Positions 1 to 6,660 of a stretch of 14,066 nucleotides of DNA are shown piece after piece. The position numbers and the translations under genes are program-made. The stretch is from Leptolinea sp964404415 (lineage in GTDB: Bacteria; Chloroflexota; Anaerolineae; Anaerolineales; Anaerolineaceae), in assembly GCA_964404415.1 (NCBI GenBank), contig CAYOKC010000100.1, forward strand, positions 1 to 14,066, given 5' to 3'. The notes under the pieces are model-generated. The model did no database searches, was not told the DNA's origin, and saw only the letters and a list, made by a program, of their open reading frames with translations. Each line of letters starts with the position of its first letter. Position 1 is the first letter of the stretch.

Positions 1-2
1 CG

Positions 3-770
3 GACGACCCGGACCGGCTGTGCCCGACACTCAACAGTTTTATCCCGCTGGACGCCTCGTTGCCGTATAGTATGCACACCATCATTGAGCAAATTGTGGA
101 TGCGGGTTCGTTCCTCGAAATGCAAACCGGGTTTGCCGGCAACGCGGTAGTTGGCCTGGCAAGGTTTGACGGACAGGCGGCCGGTATTGTGGCGCAGGAA
201 CCCTCTATCATGGCGGGAGTCATTGACATTGACGCGGCGGACAAGATCTGCCGCTTTGTGCGTATGTGTGATTGTTTCAACATCCCGTTGGTAACACTGG
301 TGGATTCCCCCGGTTTCCTGCCGGGTGTTGACCAGGAACACCGCGGCATCATCCGGCATGGCGCCAAGGTGCTTTACGCGTATTCTGAAGCTACCGTGCC
401 GAAAGTCAGCCTCATCACCCGCAAGGCGTACGGCGGCGCGTATGTAGTCATGTCAAGTAAATACCTGGGGACGGATATCACCTATGCCTGGCCCAGCGCA
501 GAAGTTGCTGTGATGGGACCGGAGGGTGCGGTGAACATCCTGTACCGCAAGCAGGTCGAATCTGCCGCGGATCCTGCCGCGGAACGCAAACGACTGACGC
601 AGGAATATCGCGAAACTTATTTGAATCCCTATTCCGCGGCTTCTCTCGGCGCGGTGGATGAAGTCATCGAGCCGCAGGAAACCCGTCAGAGGATTATCGC
701 GGCATTGAAAGTGCTGCGGACTAAAGCCATTAACCCGCCGGTTCGCCGGCACGGTAACATTCCGGTCTGA
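3..770 (+). CDS. mmdA: Methylmalonyl-CoA decarboxylase alpha subunit (carboxyltransferase), 5'-truncated
   Basis: The reading frame is open from base 3, so the true start lies left of the window; the TTG at 60 is internal. The visible 255 residues are the C-terminal half of an acyl-CoA carboxyltransferase (family about 510 aa). The family signature is clear: the GFLPGVDQEHRGIIRHGAK segment, then KAYGGAYVVMSSK, then SAEVAVMGPEGAVNI. This subunit transfers the carboxyl group of methylmalonyl-CoA to the biotin of the carrier subunit in the cytoplasm. The same fold occurs in propionyl-CoA carboxylase beta, so the fold alone does not fix the role. Adjacent genes for the delta, biotin-carrier and Na+-pump beta subunits point to the decarboxylase. 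Glutaconyl-CoA decarboxylase alpha is a different, larger protein. The exact acyl-CoA substrate is inferred. Confidence 0.9.
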   Translation, partial: DDPDRLCPTLNSFIPLDASLPYSMHTIIEQIVDAGSFLEMQTGFAGNAVVGLARFDGQAAGIVAQEPSIMAGVIDIDAADKICRFVRMCDCFNIPLVTLVDSPGFLPGVDQEHRGIIRHGAKVLYAYSEATVPKVSLITRKAYGGAYVVMSSKYLGTDITYAWPSAEVAVMGPEGAVNILYRKQVESAADPAAERKRLTQEYRETYLNPYSAASLGAVDEVIEPQETRQRIIAALKVLRTKAINPPVRRHGNIPV

Positions 771-781
771 AAAGGATCTGT

Positions 782-1153
782 ATGAGTCCGATAAATCAGG
801 GTTTACTGATTACCGCGATCGGCATGGGGCTGGTTTTTCTGGCCATTGTTCTCCTCTGGGGATTAATGGCTTTTATGGTGCGGCTGGGCGCCCGTTTGGA
901 AAAACCTGCTTCTGGCAGCCCGCAAGATACCATTGCCGGAAGCAATCCGGAACAGGGGAACTATTCCAAGAACCAGAGAAAGTACCAGGCAGCCGCCGCC
1001 GCGGTGGCTTTTGCGCTCGCGAAACGGGCCAATAAAAGCCATAAAGAAATCCTTTCCAGCGAAATTACCGGGAATGCCTGGCAAACCGCCCAACGGGCAC
1101 AGGTATTGCAAGGCAAAACGAACATCTTCACCAGCCGGTCATCACGGAGGTAA
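782..1153 (+). CDS. mmdD: Methylmalonyl-CoA decarboxylase delta subunit (OadG/MmdD family)
   Basis: A 123-residue protein with one membrane helix at about residues 8-33 (GLLITAIGMGLVFLAIVLLW and onward), followed by a basic, Ala/Lys-rich cytoplasmic tail. That is the layout of OadG/MmdD, the small subunit that holds the carboxyltransferase and the membrane beta subunit together. The tail has the AWQTAQRAQ segment, resembling the conserved aromatic/Arg patch near the C-terminus of this family. An AAAGGA ribosome site lies 5 bases before the ATG, and the gene starts 11 bases after mmdA. The sequence itself is weakly conserved, so the call rests on length, the single N-terminal helix and its position in the operon. 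Confidence 0.82.
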   Translation: MSPINQGLLITAIGMGLVFLAIVLLWGLMAFMVRLGARLEKPASGSPQDTIAGSNPEQGNYSKNQRKYQAAAAAVAFALAKRANKSHKEILSSEITGNAWQTAQRAQVLQGKTNIFTSRSSRR

Positions 1154-1157
1154 CATC

Positions 1158-1604
1158 ATGGTCTATGCGGTAAGAATTGGTGATCAGACGTATTCTGTTG
1201 AGATCAACGACCTCGATTCAAGGCCCGTTGTGGTATCTGTTGACGGCGAAAGAATGGAAGTGTGGCCGGAAGAAAGCACTCCTGCTGCCGGTAGTCAACA
1301 TCAAAACCAGCCGGTGGTTACGGAACAAACAGCCCCCATGCCCGTTGACAGGCTGCCGCAAAGTATTGGTGTACCGCAGGCGGCCTTATCACGCGGGGTT
1401 ACAGCACCCATCCCTGGTGTCATTGTGGAGATCAGCGCCCGGCCCGGTCAAACCGTGAAACGCGGTGACGAGCTTTGCGTTCTGGAAGCCATGAAGATGA
1501 AGAATTCCATCAAAGCCGGCCGCGATGCTTCCATAGCGGCCATCAATGTCGCCGTGGGTGACCAGGTGCGTCACGGGCAGGTTTTGATCGAATTTACAGA
1601 TTGA
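1158..1604 (+). CDS. mmdC: Methylmalonyl-CoA decarboxylase gamma subunit, biotin carboxyl carrier
   Basis: A 148-residue biotin carrier. The C-terminal half (about 80-148) is a biotinyl/lipoyl domain with the motif EAMKMKN, and the biotin-accepting lysine is Lys113. Residues about 40-79 form a Pro/Gln/Ala/Thr-rich flexible linker. The short N-terminal part (1-36) resembles the beta-rich head found before the linker in many decarboxylase gamma subunits. The start at 1158 is chosen because GGAGG lies at 1146-1150 and because it follows the mmdD stop by 4 bases; an in-frame extension back to 933 would overlap mmdD and lacks family similarity. The carrier shuttles carboxybiotin between the alpha subunit and the membrane beta subunit. 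Confidence 0.93.
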   Translation: MVYAVRIGDQTYSVEINDLDSRPVVVSVDGERMEVWPEESTPAAGSQHQNQPVVTEQTAPMPVDRLPQSIGVPQAALSRGVTAPIPGVIVEISARPGQTVKRGDELCVLEAMKMKNSIKAGRDASIAAINVAVGDQVRHGQVLIEFTD

Positions 1605-1613
1605 CGAGGCATA

Positions 1614-2732
1614 ATGGACTTTAGCGGACTGGTTGCTGAAATAGCCAGAGGCTTTAGCAGCTTTTCCTGGGGCAATGCTGTGATGATCGCGGCAGGCGCT
1701 CTGTTGATATACCTCGCGGTGGCCAAAGAATATGAACCGGTTTTACTGTTACCTATCGGTTTCGGGTGTATTCTGGCCAATGTGGGCATGTCAAATGAAA
1801 CCGGGTTGTTCAAAATTCTGTATGATGCCGGTATTAAGACCGAATTATTCCCCCTGTTGATCTTTATCGGCGTGGGCGCGATGATCGATTTCAGCCCGCT
1901 GCTGGCTCAGCCTAAAATGGTTTTACTGGGCGCGGCCGGGCAGTTTGGCATTTATGCCACGCTGCTGCTGGCCCTTTTGTTGAAATTCCCGTTAAACCAG
2001 GCAGCATCCATCGGTGTTATCGGGGCTATTGACGGCCCGACGGCGATCTTTGTGGCTTCCAAACTGGCGCCTGAGCTTCTGGCACCCATCGCCGTGGCCG
2101 CGTATTCGTATATGAGCCTCATCCCCATCATCCAACCGCCTATCATGCGCCTGATGACCACGCGCAAGGAACGACTGGTACGCATGGACTATGCCCCGAG
2201 GCCGGTTTCACAGCGTATACGCATCGCGTTCCCAATCGTAGTCACGGTCATAATCAGCCTGCTGGCGCCTGATGCCGCGCCATTGATCGCCACATTGATG
2301 CTGGGTAACCTGCTACGCGAGAGCGGGGTGGTTGACAGGTTGAGTAAAGCTGCCCAGAACGAGATCATCAATATCGCCACCCTATTCCTGGGATTGACCA
2401 TCGGGTCTACCATGACGGCATCCAGTTTTCTGAACTGGCAGACGTTTTATATCCTGCTGCTCGGTTTGCTGGCATTTGTGATCGACACTGTTGCCGGATT
2501 ATCATTCGGTAAGTTGATGTGCTGGTTGAGCGGGTATAAAATCAACCCGTTGATCGGCGCCTGTGGTATCAGCGCGTTTCCCATGGCCGCTCGGCTTTCA
2601 GCCAAAATGGCCCAGGAAGAAGATTTTGAGAATTTCATCCTCATGCATGCCATGGGGTCCAACACGGCCGGTCAACTGGGCAGTGTGATCGCCGGCGGGT
2701 TACTGTTGGCGCTGGTGATGGCGTTTCATTGA
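1614..2732 (+). CDS. mmdB: Methylmalonyl-CoA decarboxylase beta subunit, Na+-translocating membrane pump
   Basis: A 372-residue polytopic membrane protein of the OadB/MmdB/GcdB family, which couples decarboxylation of carboxybiotin to Na+ export. Key family residues are present: the Asp in GAIDGPTAIF (Asp140, equivalent to the essential Asp203 of Klebsiella OadB), and the region VIII set in NPLIGACGISAFPMAAR (Asn311, Gly315, Ser320, Arg327, matching Asn373/Gly377/Ser382/Arg389). A conserved HAMGSNTAGQLGS stretch follows. Length is typical of MmdB and GcdB. GAGG at 1606-1609 precedes the ATG, which lies 9 bases after mmdC. The Na+ role is family knowledge; ion specificity was not tested here. 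Confidence 0.95.
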   Translation: MDFSGLVAEIARGFSSFSWGNAVMIAAGALLIYLAVAKEYEPVLLLPIGFGCILANVGMSNETGLFKILYDAGIKTELFPLLIFIGVGAMIDFSPLLAQPKMVLLGAAGQFGIYATLLLALLLKFPLNQAASIGVIGAIDGPTAIFVASKLAPELLAPIAVAAYSYMSLIPIIQPPIMRLMTTRKERLVRMDYAPRPVSQRIRIAFPIVVTVIISLLAPDAAPLIATLMLGNLLRESGVVDRLSKAAQNEIINIATLFLGLTIGSTMTASSFLNWQTFYILLLGLLAFVIDTVAGLSFGKLMCWLSGYKINPLIGACGISAFPMAARLSAKMAQEEDFENFILMHAMGSNTAGQLGSVIAGGLLLALVMAFH

Positions 2733-2747
2733 TCGAGGGGATAACGT

Positions 2748-3707
2748 ATGCCTGTATTGCCTTCCGGTAAGAAAATCGAGTTGATCCCGCAGATGCGGCA
2801 GATCAATTTTATTGATGAACTGCCTGACCCCGGGTTTTTCTGGATCGACACACCGGAAGATATTCGCGAATCCAACCTCCCCGGCGAAGCTGAGATCAAC
2901 CGGCCGATGAAGCAGGTGCCGTTGCCGGAATCCATTGATGAGTTTCTGCAATACATCAGCATCGTTGTTGTAGACCAGTCCGGTTTCCCTGAGATCACCG
3001 ATTTCACCCTGAAAAATTTTCCACCCAAAGGATACCTGAACCGGACTGACCATGGCGTGTGGACAAGCTGGATCCGCAGCGAGCCTGTCAAGTTGTATCT
3101 CGAGATCCGTATGTCAGAATGTTTTGACCAGGTGGAATACCTTACCCGGCGCAACCTGTGGGAAGCAGCCAACCCCAACGCGGAACGCGGCAAACAATCG
3201 CTGGTCAAACGCTATGACCTGTTTTTGCAGAATGAAGCGCCGGAAGAAAAGAAAAAACGCCATGAACGCAATATCAAACGTGCGCGGGATTATATTGACC
3301 GCCTTGCCGTGATGGAAGTCACCGACCGTAACGCCCAGGTCACCTGGGTTGACCTGCTGCTGGAGCAGTTGGCCGTCTCACAAACATGGTATGACGGTGA
3401 AATTTTACTCGCCAAGCATTGTGCTGCCGACCCCAGACAGCTGGCTTACCACATCGGCTATCTGAAGTGCCTTTTTGAAGAGCGGAAATTCACCGAAGTG
3501 GAAAAAGATGTATGGGAAGCTTTGAAACAATACCCCAAGAATATAGAATACTGGCAGATCATGATCAATATCTTTTTCTACCAGCAAAAATATGATGACG
3601 CCCTGCAGATCGTGGCCAGCGCGCAGGCGATCAACCCCGATAATCAGGATCTGCTGGACTTCCAGTACCGTATCGAAAAAGCCATGAAAGGGAAAGACAA
3701 CCAATGA
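2748..3707 (+). CDS. TPR-containing protein of unknown function in the mmd operon
   Basis: A 319-residue soluble protein starting 15 bases after mmdB behind GAGGGG. No signal peptide or membrane helix is visible. Residues about 233-264 and 267-298 look like two tetratricopeptide helix pairs (pattern around AYHIGYLKCLFEERKF and EYWQIMINIFFYQQKYDDAL, each followed by a proline, YP or NP). Residues 160-185 are a highly charged Lys/Arg/Glu helix, possibly coiled coil. The N-terminal 150 residues, Pro/Asp/Glu-rich with FFWIDTPEDIRE, are not a family I recognise; that opening recalls CorA-like N-terminal domains (FxWIDL) but is too weak for a call. Position and spacing say it is cotranscribed with the decarboxylase. 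A scaffolding role is possible but unproven. Confidence 0.75.
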   Translation: MPVLPSGKKIELIPQMRQINFIDELPDPGFFWIDTPEDIRESNLPGEAEINRPMKQVPLPESIDEFLQYISIVVVDQSGFPEITDFTLKNFPPKGYLNRTDHGVWTSWIRSEPVKLYLEIRMSECFDQVEYLTRRNLWEAANPNAERGKQSLVKRYDLFLQNEAPEEKKKRHERNIKRARDYIDRLAVMEVTDRNAQVTWVDLLLEQLAVSQTWYDGEILLAKHCAADPRQLAYHIGYLKCLFEERKFTEVEKDVWEALKQYPKNIEYWQIMINIFFYQQKYDDALQIVASAQAINPDNQDLLDFQYRIEKAMKGKDNQ

Positions 3708-4027
3708 TCAGCCGTGTTTGGCATGGGTACACCACCCCCGAAAATGCCGATGTTTACGAGAATTTATTAAAGGAAGAAATTTTTACAGGGATTGGGAACC
3801 GTCACATTGAGGGATATAAAGGCATCCAGTTGTTCAGGCGTGACGTAACCGGTGAAGTGGAATTCATCACCGTGATGTGGTTTGATTCGATCGATTCTGT
3901 CCGCGCTTTTGCCGGGGAGGATTATGAAGCTGCCGTAGTACCCCCCAAAGCCCGGGCGGTACTAAAACGGTTCGACGACCGCTCGCAGCATTACGAAGTC
4001 CGCGAGACCAGAGGGAGTAATCAATGA
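3704..4027 (+). CDS. ABM-domain (antibiotic biosynthesis monooxygenase-like) protein
   Basis: A 107-residue protein resembling the dimeric alpha-beta barrel ABM family. Features are the N-terminal strand MISRVWHGYTTPENADVY, a central EVEFITVMWFDSIDSVRAFAG strand-helix unit, and the C-terminal RFDDRSQHYEV strand. It starts with an ATGA overlap on the stop of the TPR gene, so translation is probably coupled. Family members include small cofactor-free monooxygenases and many proteins of unknown role; the name does not imply antibiotic synthesis. It is the last gene of the decarboxylase operon and is followed within 10 bases by a terminator. The actual substrate is unknown. Confidence 0.8.
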   Translation: MISRVWHGYTTPENADVYENLLKEEIFTGIGNRHIEGYKGIQLFRRDVTGEVEFITVMWFDSIDSVRAFAGEDYEAAVVPPKARAVLKRFDDRSQHYEVRETRGSNQ

Positions 4028-4035
4028 TTTTTCAG

Positions 4036-4064
4036 GCTGGTGGTTTCACCACCGGCTTGTTCTT
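4036..4064 (+). terminator. Intrinsic terminator closing the mmd operon
   Basis: An 8-bp stem GCTGGTGG / CCACCGGC (one G-T wobble) with a 5-base loop TTTCA, followed at 4057-4064 by the T-rich run TTGTTCTT. It sits 8 bases after the stop of the ABM-domain gene. Confidence 0.75.
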
Positions 4065-4108
4065 ATAATTTAAACAATTGCGAGCTTCTCATAGAAGAAA
4101 TAGTACGG

Positions 4109-4157
4109 GCCGGTTTCTTACAATGTGAATTTCTGAAAAAATGTAAACAGAACCGGC
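4109..4157 (+). repeat. Imperfect inverted repeat in the leader of the response-regulator gene
   Basis: Outer arms GCCGGTT (4109-4115) and AACCGGC (4151-4157) pair perfectly. Inner arms TTACA (4118-4122) and TGTAA (4142-4146) also pair, leaving a small internal loop and a 19-base AT-rich centre. It lies about 80 bp before the response-regulator ATG, in an otherwise AT-rich stretch (4065-4235). It could be an operator, a leader-RNA hairpin, or a leftover of the preceding transcript end. No T-run follows, so it is not a standard terminator. Confidence 0.5.
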
Positions 4158-4235
4158 AATCTATCTAAATAAAATCTATACAAATACGTGATAATCTAAA
4201 CACCAGAGATATGTTGTTAAGGTTTGGAGTGAATT

Positions 4236-4950
4236 ATGTCAAACAAAATTCTGGTGGTTGACGATCAGGCCAGTGTCAGGCAATTGCTGCAGGATTACCT
4301 GACTGAACAGGGTTTCAAGGTGATCACGGCTACCGATGGGCAGAATGCCATATATACCGCCCGGCACGAGGAGCCTGACCTCATCCTGCTGGATATCATG
4401 ATGCCGCGCATGGATGGCTATGATTTCCTGCGCCAATACCGCCAGGAACGCCAGACCCCGGTGATCATCATTACCGCGCGGGAGGAAGAGACCGACGCGG
4501 TGGTTGGCCTGGAACTGGGCGCGGACGACTATGTGATCAAGCCCTTCCGCATGCGCGAACTGGTGGCCCGCATTCACGCCGTTCTCCGCCGCAAAGAAGA
4601 AGCGCCGGAGAAATTCAACCTGTACCGCGAAGGAGACCTGGTTCTGGACGAGCGAACCCACTCGATCACATTGAAAGAGAATCCCGTCTCTTTAACCCCC
4701 ATAGAGTTTGACCTGCTGCGCACCTTGATGCGGGCTCCGGGGCGCGTCTTTTCCCGTTCAGAACTTATTGATCACCTGGCTGACAGCGGATTTGCCGGCC
4801 TGGATAGCACCTTGAANNNNNNNNNNCTACGAACGCACCATCGATGTGCACATCCGCAACCTGCGCACCAAGATCGAACCTGATCCGGCCAATCCAACCT
4901 ATATTGATACCGTATTCGGGGTAGGGTATCGCTTCATAAAATCAGAATGA
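4236..4950 (+). CDS. OmpR-family response regulator, interrupted by an assembly gap
   Basis: The receiver domain (about 1-120) is complete: acidic pair Asp9/Asp10, phosphoacceptor Asp53 in LILLDIMMP, Thr80 and Lys102 (IKPF). A winged-helix DNA-binding domain follows, with SLTPIEFDLLRTLM and GRVFSRSELI. Ten Ns at 4817-4826 then interrupt it. After the gap the domain continues in another frame with YERTIDVHIRNLRTKIEPDP and ends GVGYRFIKSE, stop 4948-4950. The frame shift comes from the arbitrary gap length (10 is not a multiple of 3), so I do not read it as a real mutation. The recognition helix appears to start twice across the gap (see findings). GGAG at 4226-4229 supports the start. The partner kinase gene overlaps by ATGA. 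Confidence 0.88.
4817..4826. other. Run of 10 Ns (scaffold gap)
   Basis: Ten undetermined bases inside the response-regulator gene, in the winged-helix region. The round number suggests a placeholder for unknown distance. Keeping the flanking frames continuous needs a true gap of 0 or a multiple of 3. Confidence 0.98.
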
Positions 4951-6365
4951 AGTTTTCACGCAGATCCCTTTATTTTAAATTGATCGTTGGTTTCATTGGC
5001 GTAGCTTTTTCTGCCACCGCCATCGCGGCGATATTCGTGCGTTTCACAACCACAGACAGCCTCGCGCAGTTCCTTATTGACCAGCAGCGCAGCAGTATGG
5101 TGCAGTCGTTAATAAATTACTATACGATTCACGAGTCGTGGGATGGCGTGGAAGAAAGCTGGGATGATATGCAGCGGCAGACAATCCCCACGCCCAATCC
5201 CCCGTCGCCCACCCGTGAGCCTGCTCCCAGCCCTGATCCATCAGCAGAAAAGCCATTCAATGAAAAATTCCGCCGTAACCTTTTCGGCCTGGCGGCTATG
5301 GATGGAACGGTCATCGTATCGGTTGACCAGGATTATCCCGCAGGTTCACATTTGCCGCCGGAGATGTTTTCCAGCAAGACTGTGATCGAAGTTGACGGGA
5401 AAGAAGTTGGCACGATCTTGACCGCAAAACACATCTCACGCTTCAGCCCCGAAGAAGCCCTGTTCCTGGAACGCACCAACCAGGCACTGCTTATTTCCAT
5501 CTTTACCGGTTTGCTGGTGGCGGTAGTCATTGGCACGATCCTCGCCCGCAAGTTGACCATGCCGCTGCGTGACCTGACCCGGGCGTCACAGAACATCGCA
5601 GAAGGCCAGTTGGAGCAGGAAGTCAAAGTCACCTCACAGGACGAGATCGGTCAACTGGCGGAAGCCTTCAACCAGATGAGCCGAGAGGTAGCGCGGGTCA
5701 ATGCGTCGCGCCGGCAGATGACGGCGGATATCGCGCACGACCTGCGCACCCCGTTGACGGTCATCGCGGGGTATATTGAATCCATGCAGGATGGCGTGCT
5801 GCAACCCACGCCGGAACGTTTTGAATTGATCTACACAGAGATCGAACGCCTGCAAAACCTGGTGGGTGACCTGCGCATGCTCTCGCAGGCGGATGCCGGC
5901 GAACTTTCATTGCACCCGCAGGATATCCAGCCCAAGAACCTACTCGACCAGGCCGCGGCGCTGTTTGAGCATCACGCCGACCGGCAATCGGTGACTATCC
6001 GCGTTGACGCGCTGGATGACCTGCCATTAATTCATGTGGATGAAGCCCGTATGATGCAGGTGTTGGATAACCTGATCAGCAATGCCCTGCGCTACACCCC
6101 GGAAAACGGTCGGATTGTGCTCGCCGGAAAGTTGGTGAACGGCCGGGTGGAACTGAGCGTGGAAGATAACGGCTGCGGTATTGCCCCCGAGGACTTACCG
6201 CTGATCTTTGACCGCTTCCACCGGGCGGATAAATCCCGCCATTCCGATGAAGGCGAATCCGGCCTGGGGTTGGCGATCGTCAAAGCTCTGGTGGAAAGCC
6301 AGGGCGGTAAGGTTTGGGCGGAATCCGAAGTTGGAAAAGGTTCCGCCTTCAAAATGCGTTTCTGA
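4947..6365 (+). CDS. Membrane sensor histidine kinase (BaeS-like, HAMP-containing)
   Basis: A 472-residue kinase with two membrane helices (about 11-31 and 180-200) enclosing an extracytoplasmic sensor region. That region holds a Pro-rich stretch at 79-99 (PTPNPPSPTREPAPSPDPS). A HAMP linker follows at about 201-253. The phosphoacceptor is His264 in DIAHDLRTPLTV. The ATPase domain has the N box (DNLISNALRYTP, Asn375/Asn379), G1 DNGCGI (407-412), an F box DRFHRAD and G2 GESGLGLAI. All catalytic motifs are intact, so it should be active and phosphorylate the regulator encoded just upstream, whose stop it overlaps by ATGA. The signal sensed cannot be told from sequence. Confidence 0.95.
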   Translation: MKFSRRSLYFKLIVGFIGVAFSATAIAAIFVRFTTTDSLAQFLIDQQRSSMVQSLINYYTIHESWDGVEESWDDMQRQTIPTPNPPSPTREPAPSPDPSAEKPFNEKFRRNLFGLAAMDGTVIVSVDQDYPAGSHLPPEMFSSKTVIEVDGKEVGTILTAKHISRFSPEEALFLERTNQALLISIFTGLLVAVVIGTILARKLTMPLRDLTRASQNIAEGQLEQEVKVTSQDEIGQLAEAFNQMSREVARVNASRRQMTADIAHDLRTPLTVIAGYIESMQDGVLQPTPERFELIYTEIERLQNLVGDLRMLSQADAGELSLHPQDIQPKNLLDQAAALFEHHADRQSVTIRVDALDDLPLIHVDEARMMQVLDNLISNALRYTPENGRIVLAGKLVNGRVELSVEDNGCGIAPEDLPLIFDRFHRADKSRHSDEGESGLGLAIVKALVESQGGKVWAESEVGKGSAFKMRF

Positions 6366-6395
6366 CGCACCGTCGAAATTTATTCGAGTATGCCT

Positions 6396-6440
6396 TTCAC
6401 CTGACCCCCTGTAAATAGGGTCAGGTGAAGATTTTGTTCT
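6396..6440 (+). terminator. Intrinsic terminator after the histidine kinase gene
   Basis: A perfect 12-bp stem TTCACCTGACCC / GGGTCAGGTGAA (6396-6407 and 6418-6429) with a 10-base loop, followed by the T-rich run TTTTGTTCT at 6432-6440. It is 30 bases downstream of the kinase stop. Confidence 0.8.
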
Positions 6441-6520
6441 ATACGATTCCATATCTGGGGGCATAAATTGTGCCAGATTAAAAAACTTAAGATATACAAA
6501 ACTTTAACCCGTCCGTCCGG

Positions 6521-6529
6521 TTATCCACA
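6521..6529 (+). promoter_or_regulatory. DnaA box-like 9-mer upstream of the nrdDG promoter
   Basis: Exact match to the consensus DnaA box TTATCCACA, lying 11 bases before the -10 hexamer of the presumed nrdDG promoter, in the place where a -35 element would be. One exact 9-mer can occur by chance (about 0.1 expected in a window this size counting both strands). Confidence 0.4.
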
Positions 6530-6538
6530 CCTTTGCTG

Positions 6539-6555
6539 GCTATAATTTTTATAGC
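6539..6555 (+). promoter_or_regulatory. Promoter -10 embedded in a 17-bp palindrome, driving the riboswitch-nrdDG transcript
   Basis: TATAAT at 6541-6546 is a perfect -10. It sits inside GCTATAA-TTT-TTATAGC, a perfect 7-bp inverted repeat with a 3-base spacer. No good -35 is visible at 16-18 bp (CGGTTA at 6518-6523), so an activator or repressor may act here. A start near 6553 would place the riboswitch aptamer at the very 5' end of the RNA. Confidence 0.55.
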
Positions 6556-6569
6556 AATGTGGAACCGAA

Positions 6570-6660
6570 AAGTCGTAGGCGGTTGAAAGATCAGGGGAAG
6601 CCGGTGAAATTCCGGCACTGTCGCGCAGCGGTTAAAGTCCGGATGCCTGTCCACAGGTAA
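6570..6660 (+). promoter_or_regulatory. Cobalamin (B12) riboswitch aptamer, compact class II-like
   Basis: The conserved B12-box core is clear: GGGGAAGCCGGTGAAATTCCGG, that is GGGAAG (6595-6600) followed by the CCGG-TGAAATT-CCGG hairpin (6601-6614), then CACTGTCGCGCAGCGG (6615-6630) and GTCCGGATGCCTGTCC (6637-6652). P1 is formed by AGGC (6577-6580) with GCCT (6645-6648). The long peripheral arms that full class I aptamers carry between CGGTTAA and the TCCGGA strand are missing; these are separated by only a few bases, as in the small class II aptamers. Binding of a cobalamin normally lowers expression of the downstream genes, here nrdD and nrdG. Which cobalamin form binds cannot be decided from sequence. 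Confidence 0.88.

Noticed and set aside
933..1157. Longer N-terminal extension of the biotin carrier
   Set aside because: It would overlap mmdD and encode low-similarity basic sequence; GGAGG before the ATG at 1158 gives a better start.
4815..4883. Frameshift in the response regulator as a real pseudogene mutation
   Set aside because: The shift coincides with a 10-N placeholder whose true length is unknown; both flanks are intact family sequence.
6453..6478. Hairpin ATCT...AGAT with inner GGCA/TGCC as a terminator
   Set aside because: On the plus strand it is followed by an A-run, not a T-run, and on the minus strand no T-run follows; the 6396-6440 structure already terminates the kinase transcript.
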